64,000 nt of DNA from contig JAXMGR010000001.1 in assembly GCA_046352935.1 (NCBI GenBank), positions 1 through 64,000 on the forward strand. The letters are read 5' to 3'. Of the stretch, positions 1 through 8,990 are shown piece by piece. Source of the DNA: CAYWMY01 sp046352935 (lineage in GTDB: Bacteria; Pseudomonadota; Gammaproteobacteria; Steroidobacterales; Steroidobacteraceae). Every line of letters starts with the position of its first letter. The stretch's first letter is position 1. The position numbers were made by a program, and so were the translations under genes. The notes below the pieces were generated by a model. It ran no database searches. It had not been told where the DNA came from and was given only the letters and a program-made list of their open reading frames with translations.

Positions 1-513
1 TGGGTGAACAGCGGTGACTGGCGCAAGCCCTTCGGCAACCGGCGGAGGATCATCACGCTGGGCGACCTGCTGCACGGCAACTGCGTCGGCAACCAGGTGC
101 TCACGCGCCGCGACCGCTTCATCACCGTGGGTGGATTCGACGAGTCGCTGCGGGCCTGGCAGGACTACGACCTGTGGACCCGCATGGTCGAACGCTACGG
201 TCCGGCCCTGCGGCTCGCGGAGCCCACGTACCTGTTCTGGCGCGGGGGCGGTGTGGCGGGCATTTCGGCGAGCGCGAACGCCCTGGTGGGCGCGCGCCAG
301 TACTACGACAAGTTCGCGATGCTGATGGGCCCCGCGCACCGCCGCAGCCAGCGCCTGATCCGCAGGATCACCGAGCGGGAACGCCTGACGTTCGTCGACC
401 TCCTGCGCTGCTGGACGCCAGCCACCGGGGCGCAGGCCATCCGCTACTGGCTCAAGTCCAATCTGCCGGTGAGTCGCCAGCTCGTGGAATACCGCTGGCG
501 GCAGATGCGCTGA
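1..513 (+). CDS. Glycosyltransferase family 2, C-terminal part (5' truncated)
   Basis: The reading frame is open from the first base of the window, so this is the 3' end of a larger gene; GTG at 4 is probably internal. The visible 170 residues carry the typical end of a GT-A fold family 2 transferase: a GGFDESL segment followed closely by WQDYDLW, the acceptor-side motif in which the acidic pair acts near the catalytic base. An arginine-rich tail follows, ending LVEYRWRQMR. Such enzymes transfer a sugar from a nucleotide donor to a polysaccharide, lipid or protein acceptor; the acceptor cannot be told from this fragment. It lies upstream of the atp operon on the same strand but is separated from it by a promoter, so it is probably a different transcription unit. 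Confidence 0.8.
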   Translation, partial: WVNSGDWRKPFGNRRRIITLGDLLHGNCVGNQVLTRRDRFITVGGFDESLRAWQDYDLWTRMVERYGPALRLAEPTYLFWRGGGVAGISASANALVGARQYYDKFAMLMGPAHRRSQRLIRRITERERLTFVDLLRCWTPATGAQAIRYWLKSNLPVSRQLVEYRWRQMR

Positions 514-670
514 CCGGAGGCCGTACCCGCTGTCCCTCGCGCTTCCGGCCGATCAATCTGGGCAGGCCGCAGTCCACGGCCCCGGGCGGCGGTGGAGCAG
601 GCCGCGGGTCGCCTGCGGAAAGTCCCTATCCGGGAGGGAGTCTCCTGTCGTGCGCTGCACCCGGTTCTCG

Positions 671-699
671 TTGAAGCACCGCAAAAACGCCGTTAGAAT
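671..699 (+). promoter_or_regulatory. Putative sigma70 promoter of the atp operon
   Basis: TTGAAG at 671-676 and TAGAAT at 694-699 are separated by exactly 17 nt, a good match to a vegetative promoter. Transcription would start near 706, about 27 nt before the ATG of a short leader frame (733) and about 86 nt before the atpI start. It is the best promoter-like pair in the 278-nt space between the glycosyltransferase and atpI. Inference from sequence only. Confidence 0.6.
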
Positions 700-732
700 G
701 CCGCGCCTCGCAGCCGGGGGATACACGGCAAC

Positions 733-795
733 ATGGCTCACGAGTCCGGGTTCGGGTCTGTCCCGGACACGGCTTTCCTGTCGCCCTCCGCGTGA
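733..795 (+). CDS. Possible 20-codon leader peptide upstream of atpI
   Basis: An ATG at 733 opens a 20-codon frame (MAHESGFGSVPDTAFLSPSA) whose TGA at 793-795 overlaps the GTG start of atpI at 792-794 in a GTGA arrangement. A GGGGG tract at 716-720 lies 12 nt upstream, a somewhat distant ribosome site. The arrangement would allow translation of the leader to feed ribosomes onto the atpI start, which has no good Shine-Dalgarno sequence of its own. I recognise no family; it may be a chance frame. The remainder of 514-732 holds only the promoter and no other gene that I can see. Confidence 0.35.
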   Translation: MAHESGFGSVPDTAFLSPSA

Positions 796-1184
796 CGCTG
801 CGCCTCACTCGACTTCAGGCCGAGCGGCGCGCGGCCCTGCGGGTCGTGGGCGCGCAGCTGGTCCTGACGCTGGCTGTCGCGGCGGTCGCGATCGCACTCG
901 GCGGAGCCCGGGCGGCTGCGTCCGCGCTGTGGGGAGGGGCGATCGGCATGGCCGCGACGTCCCTGATGGCACTGGCGGTTTTCCGGCCGGCCGAGGGTTC
1001 GAGTCCCGGACGCATCCTTTCGGGGGTGCTGCTCGGGCAGGTCGTGAAGATCGCACTGACCGTGGCGCTGCTCATCGTGGCGTTCCGGTCGCCGCGCGTG
1101 GTGCCGCTGCCGCTCCTGGGCGCGTATGTGGCGACTTTCGCGGCTTACTGGTTCGCGTCGGCCCTGCCGGCGCGGCGCCACTGA
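792..1184 (+). CDS. atpI: ATP synthase subunit I
   Basis: A small hydrophobic protein of 130 aa with about four membrane segments (roughly residues 17-38, 43-63, 74-98 and 105-124), directly before atpB. AtpI proteins assist assembly of the c-ring and are poorly conserved, so the call rests on position, length and hydrophobic pattern. The GTG start at 792 is chosen because it sits in a stop-start overlap with an upstream short frame and places the first membrane segment at a normal distance. It is the first gene of the operon behind the promoter at 671-699. A string resembling a tRNA T-arm lies inside the gene near 996-1012 but is coding sequence. Confidence 0.8.
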   Translation: MTLRLTRLQAERRAALRVVGAQLVLTLAVAAVAIALGGARAAASALWGGAIGMAATSLMALAVFRPAEGSSPGRILSGVLLGQVVKIALTVALLIVAFRSPRVVPLPLLGAYVATFAAYWFASALPARRH

Positions 1185-1218
1185 CGGGAAGGCAACAGGG
1201 TAACCAGACGGGCATACG

Positions 1219-2085
1219 ATGGCTGGATCGAGCGCCGAATACATCCCGCACCACCTCGAGCACCTGCGCTACGACCTCGCGCAGGGCAAGTTCGTCACCG
1301 GTGCCGAGGGCATCGTCAACTTCAATGTCCTGAACGTCGACACGCTGATCATGTCGGCCGGCCTCGGCCTGCTGTTCCTGATCCTGTTCCGCCTGGCGGC
1401 CGGCAAGGCGACGGCGGGCGTGCCGGGCAAGTTCCAGGCCTTCGTCGAGATGGCGGTCGAGGGCGTCGACAACCAGGTCCGTGAGATCTTCCACGGCGAC
1501 CGCAGCTTCCTGGCACCGCTGGCACTCACGATCTTCATGTGGGTGTTCTTCATGAACGCCATGGACCTGCTGCCGCTCGACCTGCCGGGCGTCATCGCGC
1601 ACCACGTGCTGGGACTCGAGGAATATCACTGGCGCGTCGTGCCGACCGCCGACATCAACACCACGTTCGCGATGTCGATCACCGTGCTGTTGTTCGTGAT
1701 CTTCTACAGCCTCAAGGCCAAGGGCGCCGGCGGTTACCTGCACGAGCTCTTCGCGGCGCCGTTCGGCTCGAACCCGCTGCTGTGGATCCCGAATTTCCTG
1801 CTGAACATGGTCGAGCTGCTGGCCAAGCCGGTCTCGCTGGCCATGCGACTGTTCGGCAACATGTACGCGGGCGAGCTCGTGTTCATGCTGATCGCGCTGC
1901 TCGGCATCGGCGCGGGAACGATGGCGCATTCGGGCAGCGTCGTCGGCGCCGGATTCAGTTTCTTCGGCCAGGTCGCGATGGGTGCGCTCTGGGCGATCTT
2001 CCACATCCTGATCATCACGCTGCAAGCCTTCATCATCTCCGTGCTGACGGTCGTGTACATCTCCATGGCGCACGACCACCACTGA
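1219..2085 (+). CDS. atpB: F1Fo ATP synthase subunit a
   Basis: Membrane subunit that forms the two proton half-channels against the c-ring. At 288 aa it is slightly longer than the E. coli protein. The essential arginine is present at residue 210 in LAMRLFGNMYAGE, the same number as E. coli Arg210. The C-terminal helix carries the conserved LQAFIISVLTVVY segment. Periplasmic and loop regions include EEYHWRVVPTADINTTF. It lies 34 nt after atpI and 66 nt before atpE. Histidine-rich ends (YIPHHLEH at the start, AHDHH at the end) are typical of gammaproteobacterial a subunits. Confidence 0.97.
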   Translation: MAGSSAEYIPHHLEHLRYDLAQGKFVTGAEGIVNFNVLNVDTLIMSAGLGLLFLILFRLAAGKATAGVPGKFQAFVEMAVEGVDNQVREIFHGDRSFLAPLALTIFMWVFFMNAMDLLPLDLPGVIAHHVLGLEEYHWRVVPTADINTTFAMSITVLLFVIFYSLKAKGAGGYLHELFAAPFGSNPLLWIPNFLLNMVELLAKPVSLAMRLFGNMYAGELVFMLIALLGIGAGTMAHSGSVVGAGFSFFGQVAMGALWAIFHILIITLQAFIISVLTVVYISMAHDHH

Positions 2086-2151
2086 GGTTTCGAGGCTTCT
2101 TCCGCTTTTCCTTGGTTCTCATAGACGCTGACGTTTGAAGGAGTATTGACG

Positions 2152-2418
2152 ATGGAACAGTACGTCGCCCTGATCCAGGCCTACACCGCGGTCGGTCTCG
2201 GCATCATCATCGGCCTCGGCGCCATCGGCGCCTGCATCGGCATCGGCATCATGGGTTCGAAGTTCCTCGAGTCGGCCGCGCGCCAGCCGGAACTGATCCC
2301 CGCGCTGCAGACCCGCATGTTCCTGCTCGCCGGCCTGATCGACGCAGCGTTCCTGATCGGTGTCGCGATCGCGATGTTCTTCGCCTTCGCCAATCCGCTG
2401 CTCGCCAAGCTGGGCTGA
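2152..2418 (+). CDS. atpE: F1Fo ATP synthase subunit c
   Basis: Two-helix proteolipid of 88 aa that forms the proton-driven rotor ring. The glycine-rich first helix (GLGAIGACIGIGIMG) is followed by the polar RQPEL loop at residues 44-48, which contacts gamma/epsilon, and by the second helix with the proton-carrying aspartate at residue 64 in LIDAAFLIG. An aspartate rather than glutamate is the usual state in gammaproteobacteria. The ATG at 2152 is preferred over a TTG at 2146 because the strong GAAGGAG at 2137-2143 lies 8 nt upstream of it. This is the best ribosome site of the operon, consistent with the high copy number of subunit c. Confidence 0.97.
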   Translation: MEQYVALIQAYTAVGLGIIIGLGAIGACIGIGIMGSKFLESAARQPELIPALQTRMFLLAGLIDAAFLIGVAIAMFFAFANPLLAKLG

Positions 2419-2458
2419 TCCGACCTCCCCGTTGGCCTCCTGATTCAGGGAAGTCGCC

Positions 2459-2938
2459 ATGCAGATCAATGCAACGCTACTCGGCCAGGCGATCGTCTTC
2501 GCGATCCTCATGTGGGTGACCACGAAGTTCATCTGGCCCCAGATCACGGGCGCCATCGCGGAACGCCAGAAGAAGATCGCGGACGGGCTCGCCGCCGCCG
2601 ATCGTGGCCAGAAGGACCTCGACGAGGCCAAGAAGCGCTCGGACGACATCGTGCGCGAAGCGCGTGACAAGGCACTCGGGATCATCGACTCCGCGAGCAA
2701 GCGCTCGAACGAACTGGTCGACGAGGCCAGGCACGTCGCCACGGCCGAAGGCAACCGCCTGTTGACCGCGGCGCGCGCCGAGATCGCGACGGAGTCCGGC
2801 AAGGCGCGTGACGAACTGCGCTCGCAGGTCGGACGGCTCGCGCTGGCCGGCGCATCGCAGCTGCTGGGGCGTGAGGTCAATGCGCAGGCGCACGCGGACC
2901 TGCTCGAGAAGCTCGCGGCCGAGATCGAGCGGCGCTAG
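2459..2938 (+). CDS. atpF: F1Fo ATP synthase subunit b
   Basis: Peripheral stalk subunit, 159 aa. One N-terminal membrane helix (about residues 5-25, MQINATLLGQ then a hydrophobic run) is followed by a long charged, heptad-like helix rich in Ala, Lys, Glu and Arg, the dimerisation and delta-binding part. MQINATLLGQAI is the classical start of gammaproteobacterial b subunits, which fixes the ATG at 2459. A CAGGGA ribosome site lies just upstream. atpH begins 10 nt after the stop. Confidence 0.96.
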   Translation: MQINATLLGQAIVFAILMWVTTKFIWPQITGAIAERQKKIADGLAAADRGQKDLDEAKKRSDDIVREARDKALGIIDSASKRSNELVDEARHVATAEGNRLLTAARAEIATESGKARDELRSQVGRLALAGASQLLGREVNAQAHADLLEKLAAEIERR

Positions 2939-2948
2939 AGAGTGCACG

Positions 2949-3485
2949 ATGGCTGAGAAGGCGACGATTGCCCGACCCTATGCCCGCGCGGCCTTCGAGC
3001 ACGCCCGCTCGAGGAACGCGCTCGGCCGCTGGTCGGAGCTGCTCGCGGTGGCGAGCCAGGTGGTGTCGGACGCGCGGGTCAGGCCGCTGCTCGGCAATCC
3101 GCAGGTGAGCGTGGACCAGCTCGTCGAGCTGATCGCCGGCATCGCCGGTGACCGCGCCGACGCGGAGGGACGCAACTTCCTGCGCGCGCTCGCGGCCAAC
3201 CGCCGGCTCGGCACGCTGCCCGACATCGTCGCCCAGTTCGAAGTGCTGCGCGCGGAAGTCGAGAACGTGGTCGACGTCGAGGTCGTTGCCGCCATGGAGG
3301 TCGACCCGGCGCAGGCCGAGCGGCTCTCCCGGGCGCTCAGGGCCCGGCTCGGCCGCGATGTCCGCCTGCACACCCGCATCGACGCCTCCCTGATCGGGGG
3401 CGCCATCGTCCGCGCGGGCGATCTGGTCATCGACGGCTCGCTGAAGGGCCGGCTCGATCGCCTCGCCGCCGGGATGACTGCTTAA
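2949..3485 (+). CDS. atpH: F1 ATP synthase subunit delta
   Basis: Peripheral stalk cap that joins subunit b to the alpha3beta3 head, 178 aa. The N-terminal domain starts MAEKATIARPYARAAFE, the signature of OSCP/delta proteins, which fixes the start at 2949 although the frame is open further upstream. The C-terminal part contains the conserved DASLIGGAIVRAGDLVID segment. The gene follows atpF by 10 nt and precedes atpA by 13 nt. Confidence 0.96.
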   Translation: MAEKATIARPYARAAFEHARSRNALGRWSELLAVASQVVSDARVRPLLGNPQVSVDQLVELIAGIAGDRADAEGRNFLRALAANRRLGTLPDIVAQFEVLRAEVENVVDVEVVAAMEVDPAQAERLSRALRARLGRDVRLHTRIDASLIGGAIVRAGDLVIDGSLKGRLDRLAAGMTA

Positions 3486-3498
3486 GAAGGAAAGGTAC

Positions 3499-5040
3499 AT
3501 GTCCATCAAGGCATCCGAGATCAGCGACCTGATCCAGGCTCGCATCCAGAATTTCCAGTCGGGCGCCGAGGCGCGTAACGTCGGGACCGTCGTCAGCGTC
3601 ACTGACGGCATCTGCCGTATCCACGGTCTCGCCGACGTCGCCTACGGTGAGATGCTGGAGTTCCCGGGCAATACCTTCGGCCTGGCGCTGAACCTCGAGC
3701 AGGACTCGGTGGGCTCCGTGGTCCTCGGCGACTACAAGCACATCACCGAGGGCGCGACCGTGAAGACCACGGGCCGCATCCTCGAAGTGCCGGTGGGCCC
3801 CGAGATGCTGGGTCGCGTCGTCGACGCGCTGGGCAACCCGATCGACGGCAAGGGCCCGATCAACGCCTCGCGGAAGGCGCCGATCGAGCGCGTGGCGCCG
3901 GGCGTCATCTTCCGCAAGAGCGTCTCGCAGCCGGTGCAGTTCGGCCTGAAGGCCATCGACTCGATGGTGCCGGTGGGCCGCGGTCAGCGCGAGCTCATCA
4001 TCGGCGACCGCCAGACCGGCAAGACCGCGGTCGCGATCGACGCGATCATCAACCAGAAGGGCACCGGCGTCAGGTGCATCTACGTCGCGATCGGCCAGAA
4101 GCAGAGCTCGATCGCCAACGTCGTGCGCAAGCTCGAAGAGCACGGCGCGATGGCGCACACGATCATCGTCGCGGCCTCGGCCTCGACGCCCGCCGCCATG
4201 CAGTACCTCGCGCCCTACTCGGGTTGCGCGATGGGCGAATACTTCATGGACAACGGCGAGGACGCGCTGATCGTCTATGACGATCTCACCAAACAGGCCT
4301 GGGCCTACCGCCAGATCTCGCTGCTGCTGCGCCGTCCGCCGGGCCGCGAGGCATACCCGGGCGACGTGTTCTACCTGCACTCGCGCCTGCTGGAGCGCTC
4401 GGCGCGCGTCAACGAGGTCTATGTCGAGAAGGCGACCGGCGGCCGCGTGAAGGGCCGGACGGGTTCGTTGACCGGTCTGCCGATCATCGAGACGCAGGCG
4501 GGCGACGTCACCGCGTTCGTCCCGACCAACGTGATCTCGATCACCGACGGCCAGATCTTCCTCGAGACCGACCTGTTCAATTCCGGCATCCGTCCCGCGA
4601 TCAACGCGGGCATCTCGGTGTCGCGCGTCGGTGGTGCCGCGCAGACGGACATCATCAAGAAGCTGGGCGGCGGCATCCGCCTCTCGCTGGCGCAGTACCG
4701 CGAGCTCGCGGCGTTCTCGCAGTTCGCTTCCGATCTCGACGAGGCGACCCGCCGGCAGCTCGAACGCGGCGTGCGCGTCACCGAGCTCATGAAGCAGAAG
4801 CAGTACTCGCCGATGTCGGTCGCCGAGATGGCGCTGTCGCTGTTCGCGGTGAACAGCGGATTCTTCGACAAGGTCGACCGCCGCAAGGTCGTCGAGGCCG
4901 AGGCCGCGCTGCAGGCCTTCGCCCGCGCGAGCGGCGCGGACCTGCTGAAGTCGATCAACGCGACGCCGAAGCTCTCGAAGGAAGTCGAGGCCGGCATGAA
5001 GAAGCTCTGCGAGGACTTCTTCGCCGCGGGCACGTTCTGA
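3499..5040 (+). CDS. atpA: F1 ATP synthase subunit alpha
   Basis: Non-catalytic nucleotide-binding subunit of the F1 head, 513 aa, the usual family length. The Walker A motif GDRQTGKT is at residues 169-176, as in E. coli. Further conserved blocks include YVAIGQKQSSIANVV, the DALIVYDDLTKQA Walker B region and LLRRPPGREAYPGDVF. An AAGAAGGAAAGG purine-rich site precedes the ATG. The N-terminus (MSIKASEISDLIQ) contacts delta. Nothing unusual is seen in the sequence. Confidence 0.98.
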   Translation: MSIKASEISDLIQARIQNFQSGAEARNVGTVVSVTDGICRIHGLADVAYGEMLEFPGNTFGLALNLEQDSVGSVVLGDYKHITEGATVKTTGRILEVPVGPEMLGRVVDALGNPIDGKGPINASRKAPIERVAPGVIFRKSVSQPVQFGLKAIDSMVPVGRGQRELIIGDRQTGKTAVAIDAIINQKGTGVRCIYVAIGQKQSSIANVVRKLEEHGAMAHTIIVAASASTPAAMQYLAPYSGCAMGEYFMDNGEDALIVYDDLTKQAWAYRQISLLLRRPPGREAYPGDVFYLHSRLLERSARVNEVYVEKATGGRVKGRTGSLTGLPIIETQAGDVTAFVPTNVISITDGQIFLETDLFNSGIRPAINAGISVSRVGGAAQTDIIKKLGGGIRLSLAQYRELAAFSQFASDLDEATRRQLERGVRVTELMKQKQYSPMSVAEMALSLFAVNSGFFDKVDRRKVVEAEAALQAFARASGADLLKSINATPKLSKEVEAGMKKLCEDFFAAGTF

Positions 5041-5056
5041 CCGGGAGTCACGGCTG

Positions 5057-5917
5057 ATGGCCGGCGCGAAAGAAATCCGCACCAAGATCGCGAGTATCAA
5101 GAGTACTCAGAAGATCACCAAGGCCATGGAAATGGTGGCCGCGAGCAAGATGCGCCGCGCGCAGGAACGCATGCGCGCCGCGCGTCCGTACGCCGAGAAG
5201 ATGCGCCGGGTCATCGGCCACATCCGCCAGGCGAACCCGGACTATCGCCATCCGTACCTGGAAGTGCGCGACGTCAAGTCGGTCGGGCTGATCATCGTCT
5301 CGACCGATCGCGGGCTCTGCGGGTCGCTGAACATCAACGTGTTCAAGCAGGCGCTCGCCGAGATCCGCGAGGCCCAGCGTGCCGATGCGCAGGTGCACCT
5401 CTGCCTGATCGGTTCGAAGGCCGTGCAGTTCTTCCGCCGGCTCAAGCTGCCGGTGGTGGCGAGCGCGACGCATCTGGGCGACCGGCCGCACCTCGCCGAC
5501 CTGATCGGTACCGTCAAGGTCATGCTGGACATGTACGGCGAGGGCAAGATCGATCGCCTGCTGATGCTGTCGAACAACTTCATCAACACCATGACGCAGC
5601 GGCCCGAGGTGCGGCAGCTTCTGCCGGCCGAGACGCTCGACGCAGAGGATCTGCAGGAGCGCTGGGACTACATCTACGAGCCGTCCGCGGCCGAGCTGCT
5701 CGGTGGGTTCATGATGCGCTACATCGAGGCGCAGGTTTACCAGGAAGCCGTCGAGAACGTCGCCTGCGAGATGGCTTCCCGCATGGTGGCGATGAAGAGC
5801 GCCTCGGACAACGCGGGAAAGCTCATCGACGAGCTGCAGCTCATCTACAACAAGGCGCGCCAGGCGGCGATCACCAAGGAAATCTCGGAGATCGTGGGCG
5901 GCGCCGCCGCGGTGTAG
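5057..5917 (+). CDS. atpG: F1 ATP synthase subunit gamma
   Basis: Central rotor shaft, 286 aa. The N-terminal coiled-coil helix (MAGAKEIRTKIASIKSTQ) and the C-terminal helix (LIDELQLIYNKARQAAITKEI) form the axle in this family. The Rossmann-like middle domain carries TDRGLCGSLN. The start is 16 nt after atpA. The 108-nt gap to atpD is the longest between the main F1 genes here and contains a REP-like palindrome. Confidence 0.97.
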   Translation: MAGAKEIRTKIASIKSTQKITKAMEMVAASKMRRAQERMRAARPYAEKMRRVIGHIRQANPDYRHPYLEVRDVKSVGLIIVSTDRGLCGSLNINVFKQALAEIREAQRADAQVHLCLIGSKAVQFFRRLKLPVVASATHLGDRPHLADLIGTVKVMLDMYGEGKIDRLLMLSNNFINTMTQRPEVRQLLPAETLDAEDLQERWDYIYEPSAAELLGGFMMRYIEAQVYQEAVENVACEMASRMVAMKSASDNAGKLIDELQLIYNKARQAAITKEISEIVGGAAAV

Positions 5918-5985
5918 TCGGATTGCGGGACCGGGCCGCGTGCCACGGTTCCAGGATCGGTTTCGAACCAACGAATTGATTGAGT

Positions 5986-6010
5986 GGAAATGGTGAATGT
6001 CCCCATTTCC
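5986..6010 (+). repeat. REP-like palindrome, copy 1, in the atpG-atpD gap
   Basis: A 25-nt element with perfect 8-nt arms (GGAAATGG and CCATTTCC) around a 9-nt centre. It is identical to the element at 45910-45934 and to the reverse complement of that at 45835-45859. In the atp mRNA it would form a small hairpin ending 15 nt before the atpD ATG and next to its ribosome site. The element looks like the intergenic palindromes mobilised by REP-associated tyrosine transposases; no such transposase is in this window. Confidence 0.8.
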
Positions 6011-6025
6011 GAGCCGGAGACAGGT

Positions 6026-7426
<1,401 letters not shown>

Positions 7427-7502
7427 GCGGCGTGATCTGCGTCCGGCGGTCCCGCGTGGCCGCCTGATGCGGGCGAGGCGGAGCGGATCCACAGGTAACG
7501 AT

Positions 7503-7928
7503 ATGGCCAGCACCATCCACGTCGACATCGTCAGCGCCGAGGGCGAGATCTTCTCGGGCGCGGCCACGATGGTGTTCGTCCCGGCGATCCAGGGCGAGAT
7601 CGGCATCGCGCCGCGTCATGCCCCGCTGCTGACGACGCTGAAGCCGGGCGAAGTCCGGGTGCAGAGTGAAGGCGCCGAGGAGCAGGTGTTCTGGGTCGGC
7701 GGCGGTGCGCTCGAGATCCAGCCGCACCTCGTCACGGTGATGGCGGACACCGCCGCGCGCGCGCACGACCTCGACGAGGCGGCTGCGCTGGCGGCCAAGC
7801 AGCGGGCAGAGGAAGCGCTGCGCGACCGTGTGGGCGCGATGGAAGTCGCCGAGGCCCAGGCAGAGCTCGCCCGCGCGGCGGCCCAGCTCAAGGCCATCGA
7901 GAAGCTGCGCAAGCTCCGACAGGGCTGA
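7503..7928 (+). CDS. atpC: F1 ATP synthase subunit epsilon
   Basis: Rotor subunit that joins gamma to the c-ring and inhibits ATP hydrolysis, 141 aa. The N-terminal beta-sandwich begins ASTIHVDIVSAEGEIFSG and includes GEIGIAPRHAPLLT, both family hallmarks. The C-terminal half is a two-helix hairpin rich in Ala, Glu and Arg. The ATG at 7503 is chosen over an upstream ATG at 7467 to give the standard N-terminus. It is the last gene of the operon; a hairpin follows at 7955-7973. Confidence 0.96.
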   Translation: MASTIHVDIVSAEGEIFSGAATMVFVPAIQGEIGIAPRHAPLLTTLKPGEVRVQSEGAEEQVFWVGGGALEIQPHLVTVMADTAARAHDLDEAAALAAKQRAEEALRDRVGAMEVAEAQAELARAAAQLKAIEKLRKLRQG

Positions 7929-7954
7929 TCACCGCCCTGCACTGCCAGGAAACG

Positions 7955-7973
7955 GGGAGATTCAGGATCTCCC
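7955..7973 (+). terminator. Hairpin after atpC, possible atp operon terminator
   Basis: Perfect 7-nt arms GGGAGAT and ATCTCCC enclose the loop TCAGG, 26 nt after the atpC stop. There is no T tract behind it, so intrinsic termination would be weak; it may instead protect the 3' end of the message. The remaining sequence up to 8119 shows no gene. Confidence 0.4.
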
Positions 7974-8119
7974 TGCACCAACGCCAACCGACGCGCGGGC
8001 GCGCAGGAGGGTCGGCGAGTCGAGCGTAAAGATTTCGCGCGAGACGAGCCGAGCCCTCCGTTGCAGCCCGCGCGTCCGAGCCTCGTAACCCTGGATGGTG
8101 ACGATCCCCCCTTTCCCGC

Positions 8120-8806
8120 TCAGGGCTTCTTCGGCTGAACGGATCCCGGCTTCACTGACGGGGATTCCTTTGTCGGCTTCCCTGGTGGGCCGCTGCCGAC
8201 CGATGGGTTACCGCGTGCTCCGGCCTGTGGCGCGAGCAGGGGCTGCGAGGCCGGGTGAATGTCGCAGGCGAACTCCAGCAGCGCCTCACCCACGGTATCC
8301 TTAGGGACGTCCTCCCAGGTCCGGAGCGCCGCGGCTGCGCGGTTCGGGTCCGAGTCCTGAAGATTGTTCCAGCGGTACAGGTTCGTCGCCAGCGTGCTGC
8401 GCTTGCGGGTCCGGCAGTCCCATTCATCCTTCTCGGCCACGCTCAGATGCTTGCCGGCCGCCTGGGGATCGCGGAATTCGACGCGCAGCCACATCGTGAC
8501 GACATCGCCCTTGCGCGTCGCGCCGAGCCGCGTGGCGAAGAACACGCGGTCCGCGGCGGTCTCGATCCACTCCCAGTCGGAATCGAGCGGGATCTCGAGG
8601 CGTTTGACCCAGTCGCCCGTGACGCCCATGCGCGGCACGGTGAGCAGCTGCGCGGAAGCGACGTGGGGCAATGCCGTGAACCCGAGCGCGGCCAGGGCGC
8701 CGACCGTCACTCGAAGAAGGCGCCGGTACGCTCCGCGTCGCGAGTCGGGCTGTCCGCAGGGCGCACCCCGTCCCGGTCGCTCGATGTGCTGATCCCGTGA
8801 ATCCAT
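8120..8806 (-). CDS. Secreted protein with a possible surface-adhesin E-like domain
   Basis: A 228-aa protein read against its neighbours, between atpC and glmU, which are normally adjacent in related bacteria. A basic N-terminus and a hydrophobic stretch ending HVASAQ look like a signal peptide with cleavage near residue 52. The mature part has the pattern of small beta-rich 'surface-adhesin protein E' domains: DRVFFATRLGATRKGDVVTMW, then VEFRDPQ, a central WDCRTRKRSTLA and a closing VGEALLEFAC with two cysteines likely to pair. The tail is low-complexity Pro/Gly/Lys. The ATG at 8806 is preferred because GAGGAG lies 6 nt upstream; the ATG at 8812 directly abuts that site. Function unknown. 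Confidence 0.6.
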   Translation of the reverse strand: MDSRDQHIERPGRGAPCGQPDSRRGAYRRLLRVTVGALAALGFTALPHVASAQLLTVPRMGVTGDWVKRLEIPLDSDWEWIETAADRVFFATRLGATRKGDVVTMWLRVEFRDPQAAGKHLSVAEKDEWDCRTRKRSTLATNLYRWNNLQDSDPNRAAAALRTWEDVPKDTVGEALLEFACDIHPASQPLLAPQAGARGNPSVGSGPPGKPTKESPSVKPGSVQPKKP

Positions 8807-8990
8807 GTCCATCTCCTCGCGGATCAGGATAACACCGCCGCCCGGACGCGATGCCGGCCCGACCGGCCGAGCGCCCCGGTGCGGGGACTTCCATCATGTC
8901 GGACCGGCGCAGCGTGACGGTGTTCCGCCGGATCCGGTGCTCCGAGCCGCTACAATCGCCCAAAGCAAGATGCGGGTGGAAACCAACCTC

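Noticed and set aside
590..660. GGAAAGTCC and GGGAGG strings reminiscent of RNase P RNA in the gap before atpI
   Set aside because: The surrounding sequence is far too short and lacks the other conserved helices of an rnpB gene.
996..1012. A GGGTTCGAGTCCC string like a tRNA T-arm
   Set aside because: It lies inside atpI, no matching acceptor, D or anticodon arms surround it, and the atpI frame reads through it normally.
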